A DNA stretch of 64,000 bases from Gammaproteobacteria bacterium (GCA_018067045.1 JAGPVL010000040.1:1-64000), one strand, 5' to 3'. Shown: positions 1-8,326, counted from the stretch's first letter. Notes: generated from the letters alone by a model not told the origin. Program-made: numbers and translations.

Positions 1-168
1 TGTGGCAACCACACAGAAACAGCGATGACGCCAAATATGACCACCAAGGAAGAAACTACCAGATATGTGCGTTAAGTAAACGCTTTAGAATGGCGGCCAT
101 TCCGTGGCACTGATTTTCAATTTATAGCTTACCTAAACCGCCATGAAGCATTGGCGCATAACAGTGTA
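1..168. other. Left edge, possible cassette side of integron, no gene recognised
   Basis: No convincing coding region is visible here. In standard integrons the cassettes lie upstream of intI and read away from it, so this stretch could be the start of a first cassette on the minus strand, but that is inference. One heptamer of the core-site type (GTTAAGT, 71-77) and a small hairpin GAATGG-CGG-CCATTC (88-102) are present. The window ends before any complete attC site could be judged. Confidence 0.3.
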
Positions 169-430
169 TTCAACGACAAATGACTTATATCATGCTGTCG
201 TATATCCCCAGAGTCTATTATTAATAAACGCCGCAATCTCTTTTATTTACAACACCTTACCCGCAACATTAAAACGGCATCACCCAGACTTTTGCGACAA
301 TTGTCGTATAACTCGTGTTTTTATCTGGGTTTTGTTTTGGTTGACATATCACGACAAACTCTCTGTAGGCCGCATCACGTGGGCGTTTAGGGTTTTCGGC
401 AAAATGGGATATAAGTCATTTGTCGTTGAA
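169..430. repeat. 262-bp element with perfect 23-bp inverted ends, upstream of intI
   Basis: Bases 169-191 and 408-430 are perfect inverted complements over 23 bp. The interior is AT-rich and partly palindromic about the same centre near 300: 225-232 pairs with 382-389, 282-288 with 324-330, and 295-306 is the palindrome CGACAATTGTCG. CGACAA or its complement occurs five times (174, 295, 301, 352, 420). The two ends read ATTCAAC (168-174) and GTTGAAC (425-431), which fit RYYYAAC and GTTRRRY, the core sites bound by integron integrases. It could be an oversized attC/attI-like folded site, a MITE-like foldback element, or a regulatory region. No transposase gene and no target duplication were seen. 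Confidence 0.6.
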
Positions 431-452
431 CTCCGGCTTTTTGCGCTTGATT

Positions 453-506
453 CACGCTCCTTATACAAATACTGCTCATATGATCAGTATTTGTATAAGG
501 AGCGTG
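453..506. repeat. 54-bp near-perfect palindrome in the intI leader
   Basis: Arms 453-474 and 485-506 are perfect 22-bp inverted repeats. The centre 476-483 (TCATATGA) is also palindromic, so the 54 bases have one mismatched pair (475/484). The right arm carries the intI Shine-Dalgarno sequence AAGGAG (497-502). A transcript starting left of 453 could fold into a hairpin that hides the ribosome binding site. A transcript starting within the palindrome would not. As DNA it could form a cruciform. Confidence 0.85.
470..489. promoter_or_regulatory. LexA box-like operator of intI
   Basis: The 20 bases have the form TACTG-N10-CAGTA, keeping the essential CTG-N10-CAG of gammaproteobacterial LexA boxes; I count 14 of 20 matches to the E. 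coli consensus. LexA control of integron integrases is established knowledge and the site lies 21 bp before the start codon, so SOS control is likely. The box is the centre of the larger 54-bp palindrome. Confidence 0.65.
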
Positions 507-510
507 ACGC

Positions 511-1512
511 ATGGATGTGCCGCCACCAATCCCCGATAAACCGACTCGTCTTATCGATCAATTGCGGGCGTTTATTCGCAGCCGGAACTTGGCCTACAGT
601 ACGGAGAAAACGTATATCCACTGGGTGCTGCGTTTTATTCGCTTTCACAACCGCCAACACCCTAAAACATTGTCCGCTTTTCACGTGGACTCCTTTCTGT
701 CTCACCTTGCGGTGCAACGAAATTGCAGCGCCGGCACGCAGAAAACGGCGCTTAACGCGCTTGTCTTTTTGTACCGGGAATTTCTACAGCAGCCTATCGA
801 GAACTTATCGTTTCAACAGTCACGCAAACCGACACGCGTGCCGGTTGTTTTTAGTCATGACGAGGCGCGAAAAGTCATTGAAAATCTTAACGGTGTGAAT
901 CAGACCGTCGCCAAACTCATTTATGGCTCCGGCTTGCGCATTAACGAAGTATTACGGCTGCGGGTAAAAGATATCGACTTTAGTATGCAGCAAATTGTCG
1001 TGCGGTCAGGGAAAGGCAATAAGGACAGGGTAACGCTTTTGCCGGACGCTTTGATTGAACCGTTGCAGCTACAAATTCAAGTATCTCTAACGCGGCACCA
1101 ACAAGATCTTGCTGAAGGCTATGGCGAGGTCTATATGCCGTTTGCTTTGGCGCGTAAATACCCCACTCAGGCTACATCGCCTGCGTGGCAGTATGTGTTC
1201 TCGGCGGCGGAGCTTTCTAACGACCCGCGTAGCCAAGATAGCGAAGGTCGTCCCGTTCGGCGCCGTCATCACATCCTTGATCGCGGCGTGCAACGGGCGA
1301 TTGGCCAAGCGGTTCGGCTTGCCGGGATTTATAAGCACGCTAATAGCCATACGCTGCGGCACAGCTTCGCCACGCGGTTACTCGAAAACGGTTATGACAT
1401 CCGCACGATTCAAAAGTTACTCGGCCATGCGGATGTCAAAACAACCGAGATTTATACCCATGTGGTAAAACGAGGAGGATTTGGCGTGCGCAGCCCGATC
1501 GACGGCGGTTAG
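511..1512 (+). CDS. intI: Integron integrase IntI (tyrosine recombinase)
   Basis: A 333-residue site-specific recombinase that recombines integron attI and attC sites. N-terminal core-binding SAM-like domain about 12-95, catalytic domain about 108-320. All catalytic residues are present: Arg143 (GLRINE), Lys171, His280 and Arg283 (HTLRHSF), His306 (LLGHAD) and Tyr315 (IYTHV). The extra segment that separates IntI from XerC/D, here around 197-225 ([18 protein letters not shown]), is present, as is the GGxGVRSP tail. Start chosen at ATG 511 with AAGGAG eight bases upstream. Expression is probably SOS-controlled through the LexA-like box. The gene looks intact and functional. No cassette lies downstream; the next gene is pfp. 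Confidence 0.95.
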   Translation: MDVPPPIPDKPTRLIDQLRAFIRSRNLAYSTEKTYIHWVLRFIRFHNRQHPKTLSAFHVDSFLSHLAVQRNCSAGTQKTALNALVFLYREFLQQPIENLSFQQSRKPTRVPVVFSHDEARKVIENLNGVNQTVAKLIYGSGLRINEVLRLRVKDIDFSMQQIVVRSGKGNKDRVTLLPDALIEPLQLQIQVSLTRHQQDLAEGYGEVYMPFALARKYPTQATSPAWQYVFSAAELSNDPRSQDSEGRPVRRRHHILDRGVQRAIGQAVRLAGIYKHANSHTLRHSFATRLLENGYDIRTIQKLLGHADVKTTEIYTHVVKRGGFGVRSPIDGG

Positions 1513-1668
1513 CCGTGCTTAAGTCGTAACGAGCATCAACCCTACTCTCGCCCAGCCAAGCGGCGCCATGGGCCGAGCAACTCGTTCTTTCACTCTGGTT
1601 AGTCTATCCCCTGCACACCTTTGAACGTCTAGTCAGACATTCCACAGGAAATATCCCACCCATACAGG

Positions 1669-1674
1669 TAGAAT
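1669..1674 (+). promoter_or_regulatory. Probable -10 element of pfp promoter
   Basis: TAGAAT is followed by a GC-rich discriminator (GCGCGCC), much like those before ppa and rpsU. No good -35 hexamer stands at 16-18 bp. The site falls before the RBS GTAGGAG (1708-1713) of pfp, which supports the pfp start at 1721. Confidence 0.45.
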
Positions 1675-1720
1675 GCGCGCCATTCCCATACCTGATCCCC
1701 ATATCTGTAGGAGCCTTACC

Positions 1721-2983
1721 ATGGCACGAAAGAATGCTTTTTATGCCCAATCGGGCGGTGTAACCGCGGTCATTAATGCCTCAGCAGCAGGCGTCATTGA
1801 GGCGGCACGCGAAAACAAAAAGCATATCGGTAAGGTTTATGCGGGCCGCAACGGCATTATCGGCGCGTTGCTCGAAGAGCTGATCGACACCAGCAAAGAG
1901 AGCAAAGCCACGGTCGCGGCGCTGAAGCACACGCCGGGCGGTGCATTCGGCTCGTGCCGCTTTAAGCTGAAAGATCTGGATTCGTCACGCCGTGAATACG
2001 AGCGTCTGATCGAAGTCTTTAAAGCCCACGACATCGGCTACTTCTTCTATAACGGTGGCGGCGACTCGGCGGATACCTGCTTAAAGGTCTCGCAGCTGTC
2101 TGAGAAAATGGGCTACCCGATTCAGGCGATTCACGTGCCGAAGACCGTGGATAACGACCTGCCGATTACGGACGTGTCGCCTGGTTTTGGCTCTGTCGCT
2201 AAGTACACGGCTATCTGCGCGAAAGAAGCCGGCCTTGATGTGGCCTCCATGTGCGCTACATCGACCAAGGTGTTCGTGATGGAAGTGATGGGCCGCCACG
2301 CGGGCTGGATTGCCGCAGCGGCAGGACTGGCTCAGGAGCAAGCGGGCGATCCGCCGCACATTATCTTGTTTCCAGAAATCGCCTTTAATCGCGAGAAGTT
2401 CCTGAAGAAGGTTCAGCAAACCGTTAAGAAAAACGGTTATTGCGTGGTGGTGGTATCAGAAGGCGCGCGTGATAAGGATGGCGTTTTTCTGGCGGACGCG
2501 GGCAGTGTTGATGCCTTCGGCCACAAGCAACTGGGCGGCGTCGCACCAGTACTCGCACAGATGGTGAAGGACGAGCTGGGTTATAAGTATCATTGGGCGG
2601 TTGCGGATTACCTGCAACGCTCGGCACGCCATATCGCGTCGGCGGTGGATGTTGCGCAGGCCTACGCGGTGGGTCGTGCCGCAGTGGAAATGGCGGTTGC
2701 TGGCAAGAACGCGGTAATGCCTGCGATTATTCGCGGCAAGGGTAAGAAGTACAGCTGGACCATCGAAGAAGCGCCGCTGTCTAAAGTCGCGAATGTGGAA
2801 AAGAAAATGCCGCGTAGCTTTATTAGCAGCGACGGCTTTAGCATCACCCAAGCGGGCCGCGACTATTTGGCGCCATTGATTGAAGGCGAAGACTACCCTC
2901 CTTATAAGAACGGCATCCCGCAGTACGCGCGCCCTAAACTCGAAGCCGTACCGAAGAAGCTCAAGGGTAAATTCGTACTGTAG
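1721..2983 (+). CDS. pfp: Pyrophosphate-dependent 6-phosphofructokinase
   Basis: Interconverts fructose 6-phosphate and fructose 1,6-bisphosphate in the cytoplasm using PPi as phosphoryl donor. The 420-residue length and sequence fit the PPi-PFK group: an N-terminal glycine-rich start (AQSGGVTAVIN), GGGDSADT at the nucleotide/PPi site, PKTVDNDL with the catalytic Asp, and MGRHAGW for sugar phosphate binding. Start set at ATG 1721 behind GTAGGAG; an in-frame ATG at 1673 would overlap the predicted -10 element. A terminator follows at 3057. Inorganic pyrophosphatase lies three genes on, so both PPi-consuming enzymes are close together. It may replace an ATP-dependent PfkA, which cannot be checked here. 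Confidence 0.93.
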   Translation: MARKNAFYAQSGGVTAVINASAAGVIEAARENKKHIGKVYAGRNGIIGALLEELIDTSKESKATVAALKHTPGGAFGSCRFKLKDLDSSRREYERLIEVFKAHDIGYFFYNGGGDSADTCLKVSQLSEKMGYPIQAIHVPKTVDNDLPITDVSPGFGSVAKYTAICAKEAGLDVASMCATSTKVFVMEVMGRHAGWIAAAAGLAQEQAGDPPHIILFPEIAFNREKFLKKVQQTVKKNGYCVVVVSEGARDKDGVFLADAGSVDAFGHKQLGGVAPVLAQMVKDELGYKYHWAVADYLQRSARHIASAVDVAQAYAVGRAAVEMAVAGKNAVMPAIIRGKGKKYSWTIEEAPLSKVANVEKKMPRSFISSDGFSITQAGRDYLAPLIEGEDYPPYKNGIPQYARPKLEAVPKKLKGKFVL

Positions 2984-3056
2984 GCACGCAGCGGAAATGG
3001 CGCGGACGCTCACGTCCCGCCATCTTCTAGGTAAGTGATACACAAGCGACAAAAAC

Positions 3057-3089
3057 GGGTGTAGCCTCAACGGGCCGCACCCTTTTTTT
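3057..3089 (+). terminator. Rho-independent terminator after pfp
   Basis: GGGTG (3057-3061) pairs with CACCC (3078-3082) with further pairing inside, followed by seven T (3083-3089). Confidence 0.75.
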
Positions 3090-3206
3090 GCCTGCTCGTT
3101 TCGGTTCTGATGAGTCAGCAAGGAAGGCACCTGCGACACATAGCCTTACTTTCAGACACTCGGAAGGTAAGCGCTCCGAATGAGATGACACGGAGGATAC
3201 TCAGAT

Positions 3207-3614
3207 ATGAAAAAATCACTTATTCAGCGACTACGCACCTTAGCCGGCCTTGCTTTGGCGCTGTCCGCAACACTATTGGCCAGCCAGAGCTTCGCTGCCG
3301 GCACGATTTCGGTCGATGAGCTGGCCACTCAAGTTAAGGCGGGCAAGGCACCGATCATTATCGACGTTCGCTCGGAAGACGAATTTCTTGCCGGACACCT
3401 ACCGAACGCTCGCCTGATTCCGCATACGCAAATTGGCGATTATGTTGAAGGCCTCAGCGCACAAAAAGACGAAACCATCGTGCTCTACTGCCAATCTGGC
3501 ACGCGTGCCGATACTGCTGCGGGTGTACTGGAAAAAGCGGGCTTCAAGAAAGTCACCATCTTAGATGGCAACTATAAAGCGTGGACCGCCGCAGGCAACA
3601 AAGTCGTTAAATGA
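3207..3614 (+). CDS. Exported single-domain rhodanese
   Basis: A 135-residue protein with an N-terminal signal peptide (positive MKKS, hydrophobic core, cleavage likely after SFAA near residue 31), so periplasmic. The rest is one rhodanese domain: IDVRSEDEF, GHLPNA, and the active-site loop YCQSGTR with Cys95, which would carry a persulfide. RBS GGAGG (3192-3196) sits ten bases before ATG. Function is probably sulfane sulfur transfer or a redox role in the envelope; the physiological substrate is unknown. Similar exported rhodaneses (PspE type) exist in enterics. It is followed closely by a thioredoxin-fold gene on the same strand. Confidence 0.88.
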   Translation: MKKSLIQRLRTLAGLALALSATLLASQSFAAGTISVDELATQVKAGKAPIIIDVRSEDEFLAGHLPNARLIPHTQIGDYVEGLSAQKDETIVLYCQSGTRADTAAGVLEKAGFKKVTILDGNYKAWTAAGNKVVK

Positions 3615-3672
3615 GGCAGTCGATAATACGGCCATCACATCAAGGCAGGTATATGAAGGCCGTTGAAGCAAC

Positions 3673-4248
3673 ATGGCATTAACTCCCTCGACCATGCTAC
3701 CGCTGGGAACGCCGTTACCGGCGTTCTCACTGGTGGACTGCTTCGGTGAAACCCGCAACAGCGGCGACTACCTCAAAGGCCATGGCAAAGAGAAGTGCAC
3801 GCCGTTACTGGTCGCGTTTATCTGCAACCACTGCCCCTATGTGAAACATCTCGCCGATCATTTTTCACAGTTCGCGCGCCATTACAGCAAGTTTGGCCTG
3901 CAGGTAATCGCCATCAACAGCAATGATTACCGCGCCCATCCCGCTGACAGCCCCGAGAAGATGCGCGATGAAGTCGCGCTACGCGACTACACCTTCCCGT
4001 ATTTGGTCGACGACACGCAGTTAGTGGCGCGCGCCTTTGAGGCCGTCTGCACCCCAGATTTCTTTCTGTTCGATCGCCAAGGCAAGCTCGCGTATCGCGG
4101 CCAGTACGACGACAGCCGCCCCGGCAACAACATTCCCGTTAGCGGCCGAGACATGCGTGCCGCCTGCGATGCGGTGCTGGCCAACACTGATCCCGCTCCA
4201 CAACAGAGCGCCTCCATTGGCTGCAACATCAAGTGGCGCGCCGACTGA
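3673..4248 (+). CDS. Thioredoxin-fold (AhpC/TSA-like) protein
   Basis: A 191-residue soluble protein of the peroxiredoxin-like thioredoxin superfamily. The fold starts at about residue 10 (GTPLPAFSLVDCFGE) and the redox site is CNHCPYVKH near residue 51, a CxxC motif typical of this uncharacterised bacterial branch. VAINSNDYRAHPADSPEKM and TPDFFLFDRQGKLAYRGQYDD are also typical. No signal peptide. It lies 58 bp after the rhodanese gene on the same strand, so the two may be cotranscribed and act in thiol chemistry; that is inference. No strong RBS stands before the chosen ATG. Confidence 0.8.
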   Translation: MALTPSTMLPLGTPLPAFSLVDCFGETRNSGDYLKGHGKEKCTPLLVAFICNHCPYVKHLADHFSQFARHYSKFGLQVIAINSNDYRAHPADSPEKMRDEVALRDYTFPYLVDDTQLVARAFEAVCTPDFFLFDRQGKLAYRGQYDDSRPGNNIPVSGRDMRAACDAVLANTDPAPQQSASIGCNIKWRAD

Positions 4249-4356
4249 CACTCGTCTGAAAACCGCTTAGGCTCAGCAAATTCGCCCCTAAAGCCCTACC
4301 CGACGCATCACGCCACTGGCGAGTCATGGTTGGCAGTGGCAGGCACACGCTGCCGT

Positions 4357-4365
4357 TGCTATAAT
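4357..4365 (+). promoter_or_regulatory. Extended -10 promoter of ppa
   Basis: TGC-TATAAT gives a perfect -10 hexamer with the extended TGn element. The -35 region is poor, which fits an extended -10 promoter. It is followed by a GC-rich discriminator (CCGCGCCCC), a feature linked to ppGpp/DksA-sensitive promoters. Confidence 0.65.
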
Positions 4366-4419
4366 CCGCGCCCCTGTATTCATCCCACATTCTGACAAGC
4401 TCCGGCGAAGGACACATTC

Positions 4420-4953
4420 ATGGATTTTGACAAGGTACCTGCGGGCAAGTCCCTGCCAGACGACATCTACGTAGTCATCGAAATTCCGGCGAACAGCACG
4501 CCTATCAAATACGAGATCGACAAAGACAGCAGCGCTGTGTTCGTTGACCGCTTTATGGCCACGCCGATGTTTTACCCAGCCAACTATGGCTACATCCCGC
4601 ACACTCTGTCTGAAGACGGCGATGCGCTCGACGTTCTGGTTGTGACACCTTACCCAGTGGTTCCTGGCTCTGTAATCCGTGCGCGCCCAGTTGGCATTCT
4701 CAACATGAGCGACGAAGCCGGTAAAGATGCGAAGCTGGTTGCGGTTCCGCACACTAAACTGTCAAAACTGTATGACGACGTAAAAGAAGCCACTGACCTG
4801 CCAGCATTGCTGCTCAAGCAGATCGCACATTTCTTCGAGAACTACAAAGATCTCGAAGAAGGCAAGTGGGTTAAAGTTGACGGCTGGGATAACGCCGAAG
4901 CAGCGCGCGCAGAAATCATAAAATCTGCTGCTGCATACGACGCCGCTAAATAA
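4420..4953 (+). CDS. ppa: Inorganic pyrophosphatase (family I)
   Basis: Hydrolyses PPi to two phosphates and so pulls biosynthetic reactions forward. The 177-residue length is normal for bacterial family I enzymes. Seen: [22 protein letters not shown] with the Asp residues that bind Mg, then [16 protein letters not shown] and the C-terminal [29 protein letters not shown] (4407-4412) is seven bases before ATG 4420. It is monocistronic: its own extended -10 promoter upstream and a strong bidirectional terminator downstream. Confidence 0.97.
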   Translation: MDFDKVPAGKSLPDDIYVVIEIPANSTPIKYEIDKDSSAVFVDRFMATPMFYPANYGYIPHTLSEDGDALDVLVVTPYPVVPGSVIRARPVGILNMSDEAGKDAKLVAVPHTKLSKLYDDVKEATDLPALLLKQIAHFFENYKDLEEGKWVKVDGWDNAEAARAEIIKSAAAYDAAK

Positions 4954-4994
4954 ACAGCGCCTCGTAAAAACTCGCAGAGCAAGACAGTCTGCAC

Positions 4995-5028
4995 AAAAAA
5001 GGCCGGTTTAATAACCGGCCTTTTTTGT
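4995..5028. terminator. Bidirectional terminator between ppa and the MDR gene
   Basis: Stem GGCCGGTT (5001-5008) / AACCGGCC (5013-5020) with a four-base loop, A-run on the left and T-run on the right, so it can stop transcription from both convergent genes. Confidence 0.9.
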
Positions 5029-5078
5029 GGGCGTCTTTTCTAGGCGCTTCGATCAGAATCTTGATTTAAAAAATAAAC

Positions 5079-6038
5079 CTATTTGTCGCCGACAATATTA
5101 ATCACCACTTTGCCGCGCGAACGACCCGTACGACTCCGGGCGTAGGCTTGTTCGCTTTCCGACAACGGAAATTGGCTATCAATAATGGGCTTTAGCTTGC
5201 CGCTTTCGACCAGCGCCGCCAATTCTTCAAGGTCACTTCGGTAGGACTCCACCACAACCGTGGCAGCATTCTTGCCGAGCAATCTATACAGCGGTGTGCC
5301 CAGCATGGACTTACCGTCGCCGCCGGTAGAAATAAAGTAGCCGTTCTTTGCCATAAGCTTCGAACAGGTCAGCGGTGTCTCGTAGGATGTAACATCAAAA
5401 ACCAGATCGAACTGGCCAGCTTGCTGACGGTAATCTCCCGCGGTGTAATCAATAACCTCGTCAGCACCTAGCGACAAAACAAACGCGCTATTTCGACTAC
5501 TGCACACCCCCGTCACGTGAGCGCCCATTGCTTTAGCGACTTGCACCGCAAAACAGCCAACACCACCAGACGCACCAATAATCAGAACAGTACTGCCAGT
5601 CTTCGCTTTGCCTTTGCGCAACCCCTGCAAGGCAGTGAGGGCGGCAAGCGGCATGGCCGCGGCTTCAGAAAATGACAGGCTTGCAGGTTTCTTGGCAATG
5701 CGGCGTTGATCGATACGCGTCTGCTCTGCCAAGGATGCCGTTCGTAGGCGCATATCCATGCCGTAAACGGCATCACCAATGGCAAAATCGGTAACGTTAC
5801 GTCCTTTGGCAATAACGGTACCGGCTAAGTCATCACCGAAAATCGGCGATACTTTTTCAATCATCATCGGTGTTGCCAACACAGCTAGGTGATAATTTAA
5901 TTTCCAGTCTTTAGGGTTTACCGAAGCGGCATGCACTTTCACTAGGACATCGTTGGGCGCGAGTCGCGTCGACGCCTTAGTCTCTTTTACGACAAGTTTC
6001 GCCGACAAACCCCAGCCAGATGTCATCACCGCTTTCAT
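5079..6038 (-). CDS. NAD(P)-dependent MDR oxidoreductase (quinone reductase-like)
   Basis: A 319-residue medium-chain dehydrogenase/reductase of the zinc-independent quinone oxidoreductase type. N-terminal GroES-like domain (VKVHAASVNPKDWKL), then a Rossmann fold with GASGGVGCFAVQVAK for NAD(P) near residues 153-170. The catalytic zinc ligands of true alcohol dehydrogenases are lacking. RBS GGAG lies eight bases before ATG 6038. It stands alone between the ppa terminator and an empty region. Likely reduces quinones or enals; the substrate is unknown. Confidence 0.85.
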   Translation of the reverse strand: MKAVMTSGWGLSAKLVVKETKASTRLAPNDVLVKVHAASVNPKDWKLNYHLAVLATPMMIEKVSPIFGDDLAGTVIAKGRNVTDFAIGDAVYGMDMRLRTASLAEQTRIDQRRIAKKPASLSFSEAAAMPLAALTALQGLRKGKAKTGSTVLIIGASGGVGCFAVQVAKAMGAHVTGVCSSRNSAFVLSLGADEVIDYTAGDYRQQAGQFDLVFDVTSYETPLTCSKLMAKNGYFISTGGDGKSMLGTPLYRLLGKNAATVVVESYRSDLEELAALVESGKLKPIIDSQFPLSESEQAYARSRTGRSRGKVVINIVGDK

Positions 6039-6387
6039 TTATTCACTCCAATTAGAGCTGGCCCAATTATCATTGGCTCCAACCATACAACATTATTTTC
6101 TCAGGCAGTGCGCTTGTTATGAAAGTACCGTTCACGCAGGCGAGATAGAGTATCGAACAGACACGTGGGGCAATACAGCGCTATCTAAGCCAGAACATGC
6201 GAAGCGTATTTACGCGCGCATACCTAAGAGCTGAATGTAATCTATGTTATGCCGGAGCCTGTCTTGCTGCCGAAAGGTATTGATTTAGATGGTGTGCGGA
6301 TCACTCGCTGGGCAGTAGAAACCGGCCAGCGAACGATCGGCATTCGGTGCGGGAGACGTCAGCGCTGGCGTTGCGCCAGCAGCCCAC
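6039..6387. other. Intergenic region, no gene seen
   Basis: About 350 bp between two minus-strand genes. The only structure I see is a hairpin GCTGGCG-TTG-CGCCAGC at 6364-6380, just after the stop codon of the barrel-protein gene on the minus strand. No T-run follows it, so it is at best a weak terminator or an mRNA 3' stabiliser. Confidence 0.4.
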
Positions 6388-7005
6388 TTAAAAGTAGTAG
6401 CCGACACCCAACTTAATCACCGGAAAAAAACCAAAACCTTCTAGGTCTTCTTCCATTTCTCGCTCTTCAATTGCCACATCTTCAGCCGTCACCGCGCCGT
6501 TGAAGCTCGGAACATACAACGACACATCTGCATCGCCGTTGTCTAGCACACCTACCTCGAGATGCGCGACTAAGCCTTTATTGTCTCGACCAAACAGCCA
6601 GCCAATACCAACATAAGGCGCGGTGCTTGAGAAATCCGCATCAGCGCTCACGCCAATCGCAGGCTTACCGTTCACGAGGACGACACCCTTCGCATCACCG
6701 CTGGCCATATTTTGGTTGTCGTATAACCCGCCGGTAAAATGAAAAGCACCCGCAAACGGGTGTAAATCGACCAACACGCCACGATTATCCAGCGCTAACG
6801 CAATATCGAAATCATTACCGTCAATCTCTAAGTCCGTGTCGTAGTCGAAGGAATTAAACTGACCACGCACACGCACCAAACCAAAATCAACACCGGCTTC
6901 AGCACCATAACCCAGCAACGCTCCAGCATGTGCCTCGACAAAAACATCGGCAGCGTGGGCTGACGCGCTTATGGCCAAACAACACGCAATCACTAACCGT
7001 TTCAT
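6388..7005 (-). CDS. Predicted outer-membrane beta-barrel protein
   Basis: 205 residues with a clear signal peptide (MKRLVIACCLAISASAHA, cleavage before ADVFVEAH). The mature part has alternating hydrophobic strands rich in Gly, Asp and aromatics and ends in GVGYYF with a C-terminal Phe, the usual signature for outer-membrane assembly by the Bam complex. It resembles small YfaZ-like barrel proteins, but I cannot assign a family firmly. ATG at 7005 is chosen over the GTG at 7008 because AGGAG is then seven bases away. An acidic stretch (EEREMEEDLEG, near residue 183) precedes the last strand. Confidence 0.7.
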   Translation of the reverse strand: MKRLVIACCLAISASAHAADVFVEAHAGALLGYGAEAGVDFGLVRVRGQFNSFDYDTDLEIDGNDFDIALALDNRGVLVDLHPFAGAFHFTGGLYDNQNMASGDAKGVVLVNGKPAIGVSADADFSSTAPYVGIGWLFGRDNKGLVAHLEVGVLDNGDADVSLYVPSFNGAVTAEDVAIEEREMEEDLEGFGFFPVIKLGVGYYF

Positions 7006-7063
7006 CACGTTTCTCCTAAATCAAAATTTATCTCAGTAAGAGAGTTATCTATTCACTAAATAT

Positions 7064-8056
7064 TTAACCTTGTGTCAGCAGCTGACGTAAATCGAGCAAC
7101 GCCGCATTCGCTCGGGAAATATAATTTGCCATGACAAGAGAGTGATTCGCCAACACGCCGAAGCCCGATCCATTCAAAATCATCGGGCTCCAAATCGTTT
7201 CTTGGGTCGCTTCAAGTTCGCGAATCACTTGGCTAAAGCTCACCTGTGCGTTTTTCTTTTTCAAGACGTCGGCAAAATCAACTTCGGCGGCTTTCAACAA
7301 ATGAATCAATGCCCAACAGGCGCCCCGTGACTCGTAAAACACATCATCCACATCCATCCAAGGGGTCTTTACCTGTGACGACTCCTGCATATCCTCTGGC
7401 GCATTGAGGTCAAGCTGGTCGCGGCCAACGCTTTGGCTCAAGTTCAACGACAAACTCCCTAGGCGCTTCTGCACATCGCCGATCCAGTAATTCAAATTGT
7501 CCGCGCGCGCATAAAAAGTCGCAGAGCCGTCATTGGCTTGAAGGCGAGACAAATACGAACGCAACGCCTTGGTGCCGCGCCGGTATTCCGACTCGGTAGC
7601 CGGCATGGCCCAACTGGCATTATCAAAGTTCAACTGCGGCTCGGCGCGCATCAGGTCCTGATCTTCTTGGCTCTGCGATTGCGAACGACTCATATCTCTG
7701 CGCATCACGCGCACCATATCGCGCACCTGCACCAAAACGCCGTATTCCCAATTAGGCATATTGTCGAGCCATAAACGGTGCGGCAGCAGGTCATTACTCA
7801 GGTAGCCGCCGGGCTTATCGAGCAACGTTTCCGCCACCTGAATCAACGCATTCGTCGTCGTTTCACCCACCACAGGTCGTTCACTGACCATCGCGACAGA
7901 GTGAATCTCTGGCTCACTACTCCAGTACCAGCCGAGCCCAAAATCAACTAATAGCAGCAGCAATAACAACGCCATCAGATAGCGCCACAATTCTGACGTG
8001 GCCGGATCGAGCAGCCGATCGCCCATTTTCTCTGTCATGTCATCCGGTAACTTCAT
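7064..8056 (-). CDS. DUF2333 family inner-membrane protein
   Basis: About 330 residues. A short cytoplasmic N-terminus is followed by one transmembrane segment (WRYLMALLLLLLLVDFGLGWYW) and a large periplasmic domain, rich in Gln, Asp and Ser. The conserved features PGGYLSNDLLPHRLWLDNMPNWEYG and YESRGACWALIHLLKA are typical of DUF2333 proteins of gammaproteobacteria. Function is unknown. ATG 8056 is preferred over the GTG at 8080; neither has a strong RBS. The gene lies 58 bp upstream of the barrel-protein gene on the same strand, so the two may form an operon and share an envelope role. Confidence 0.8.
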   Translation of the reverse strand: MKLPDDMTEKMGDRLLDPATSELWRYLMALLLLLLLVDFGLGWYWSSEPEIHSVAMVSERPVVGETTTNALIQVAETLLDKPGGYLSNDLLPHRLWLDNMPNWEYGVLVQVRDMVRVMRRDMSRSQSQSQEDQDLMRAEPQLNFDNASWAMPATESEYRRGTKALRSYLSRLQANDGSATFYARADNLNYWIGDVQKRLGSLSLNLSQSVGRDQLDLNAPEDMQESSQVKTPWMDVDDVFYESRGACWALIHLLKAAEVDFADVLKKKNAQVSFSQVIRELEATQETIWSPMILNGSGFGVLANHSLVMANYISRANAALLDLRQLLTQG

Positions 8057-8326
8057 CGATATCCCTACTCGTTTTAACACCCTATTACGATCCTCGCACT
8101 ATAGCAGGAACCGTCGAATACGGCAGAAAACCTAAGGGAATATGAGCGAGGCTCCGCCAGCTAACGACGACCATTCGTCCGGCGAATTCACCCAACAGGC
8201 AGCGCACGGGTACGGGTTCCGCAGAAAAGGCCGCAGCGCAGGGAAAGTCCGATAAACTAGCCCGATTTACAGCGAAACTTATTCACTCTCTGCGGCTCTA
8301 AATCGCCTCGGACAATGAGGATAGCA

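Noticed and set aside
71-77. Heptamer GTTAAGT as an attC core site of a first cassette
   Set aside because: One heptamer alone is weak. No inverted partner or attC body could be seen before the window edge.
391-431. Resemblance of GGTTTTCGGCAAAATG to ISL3-type IS ends
   Set aside because: The matching part does not occur in the opposite end copy (169-191), no transposase is present and no target duplication was found.
143-898. Open frame of 251 codons on the plus strand upstream of and into intI
   Set aside because: It reads through the palindromes and overlaps the intI gene in another frame. The product has no recognisable domain and odd composition.
1673-1720. Earlier ATG (1673) as start of pfp
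   Set aside because: It overlaps the predicted -10 element and has no RBS; ATG 1721 has GTAGGAG and matches the family N-terminus.
5953-6234. 93-codon plus-strand frame after the MDR gene start
   Set aside because: It overlaps the MDR gene on the other strand, has no RBS and no domain.
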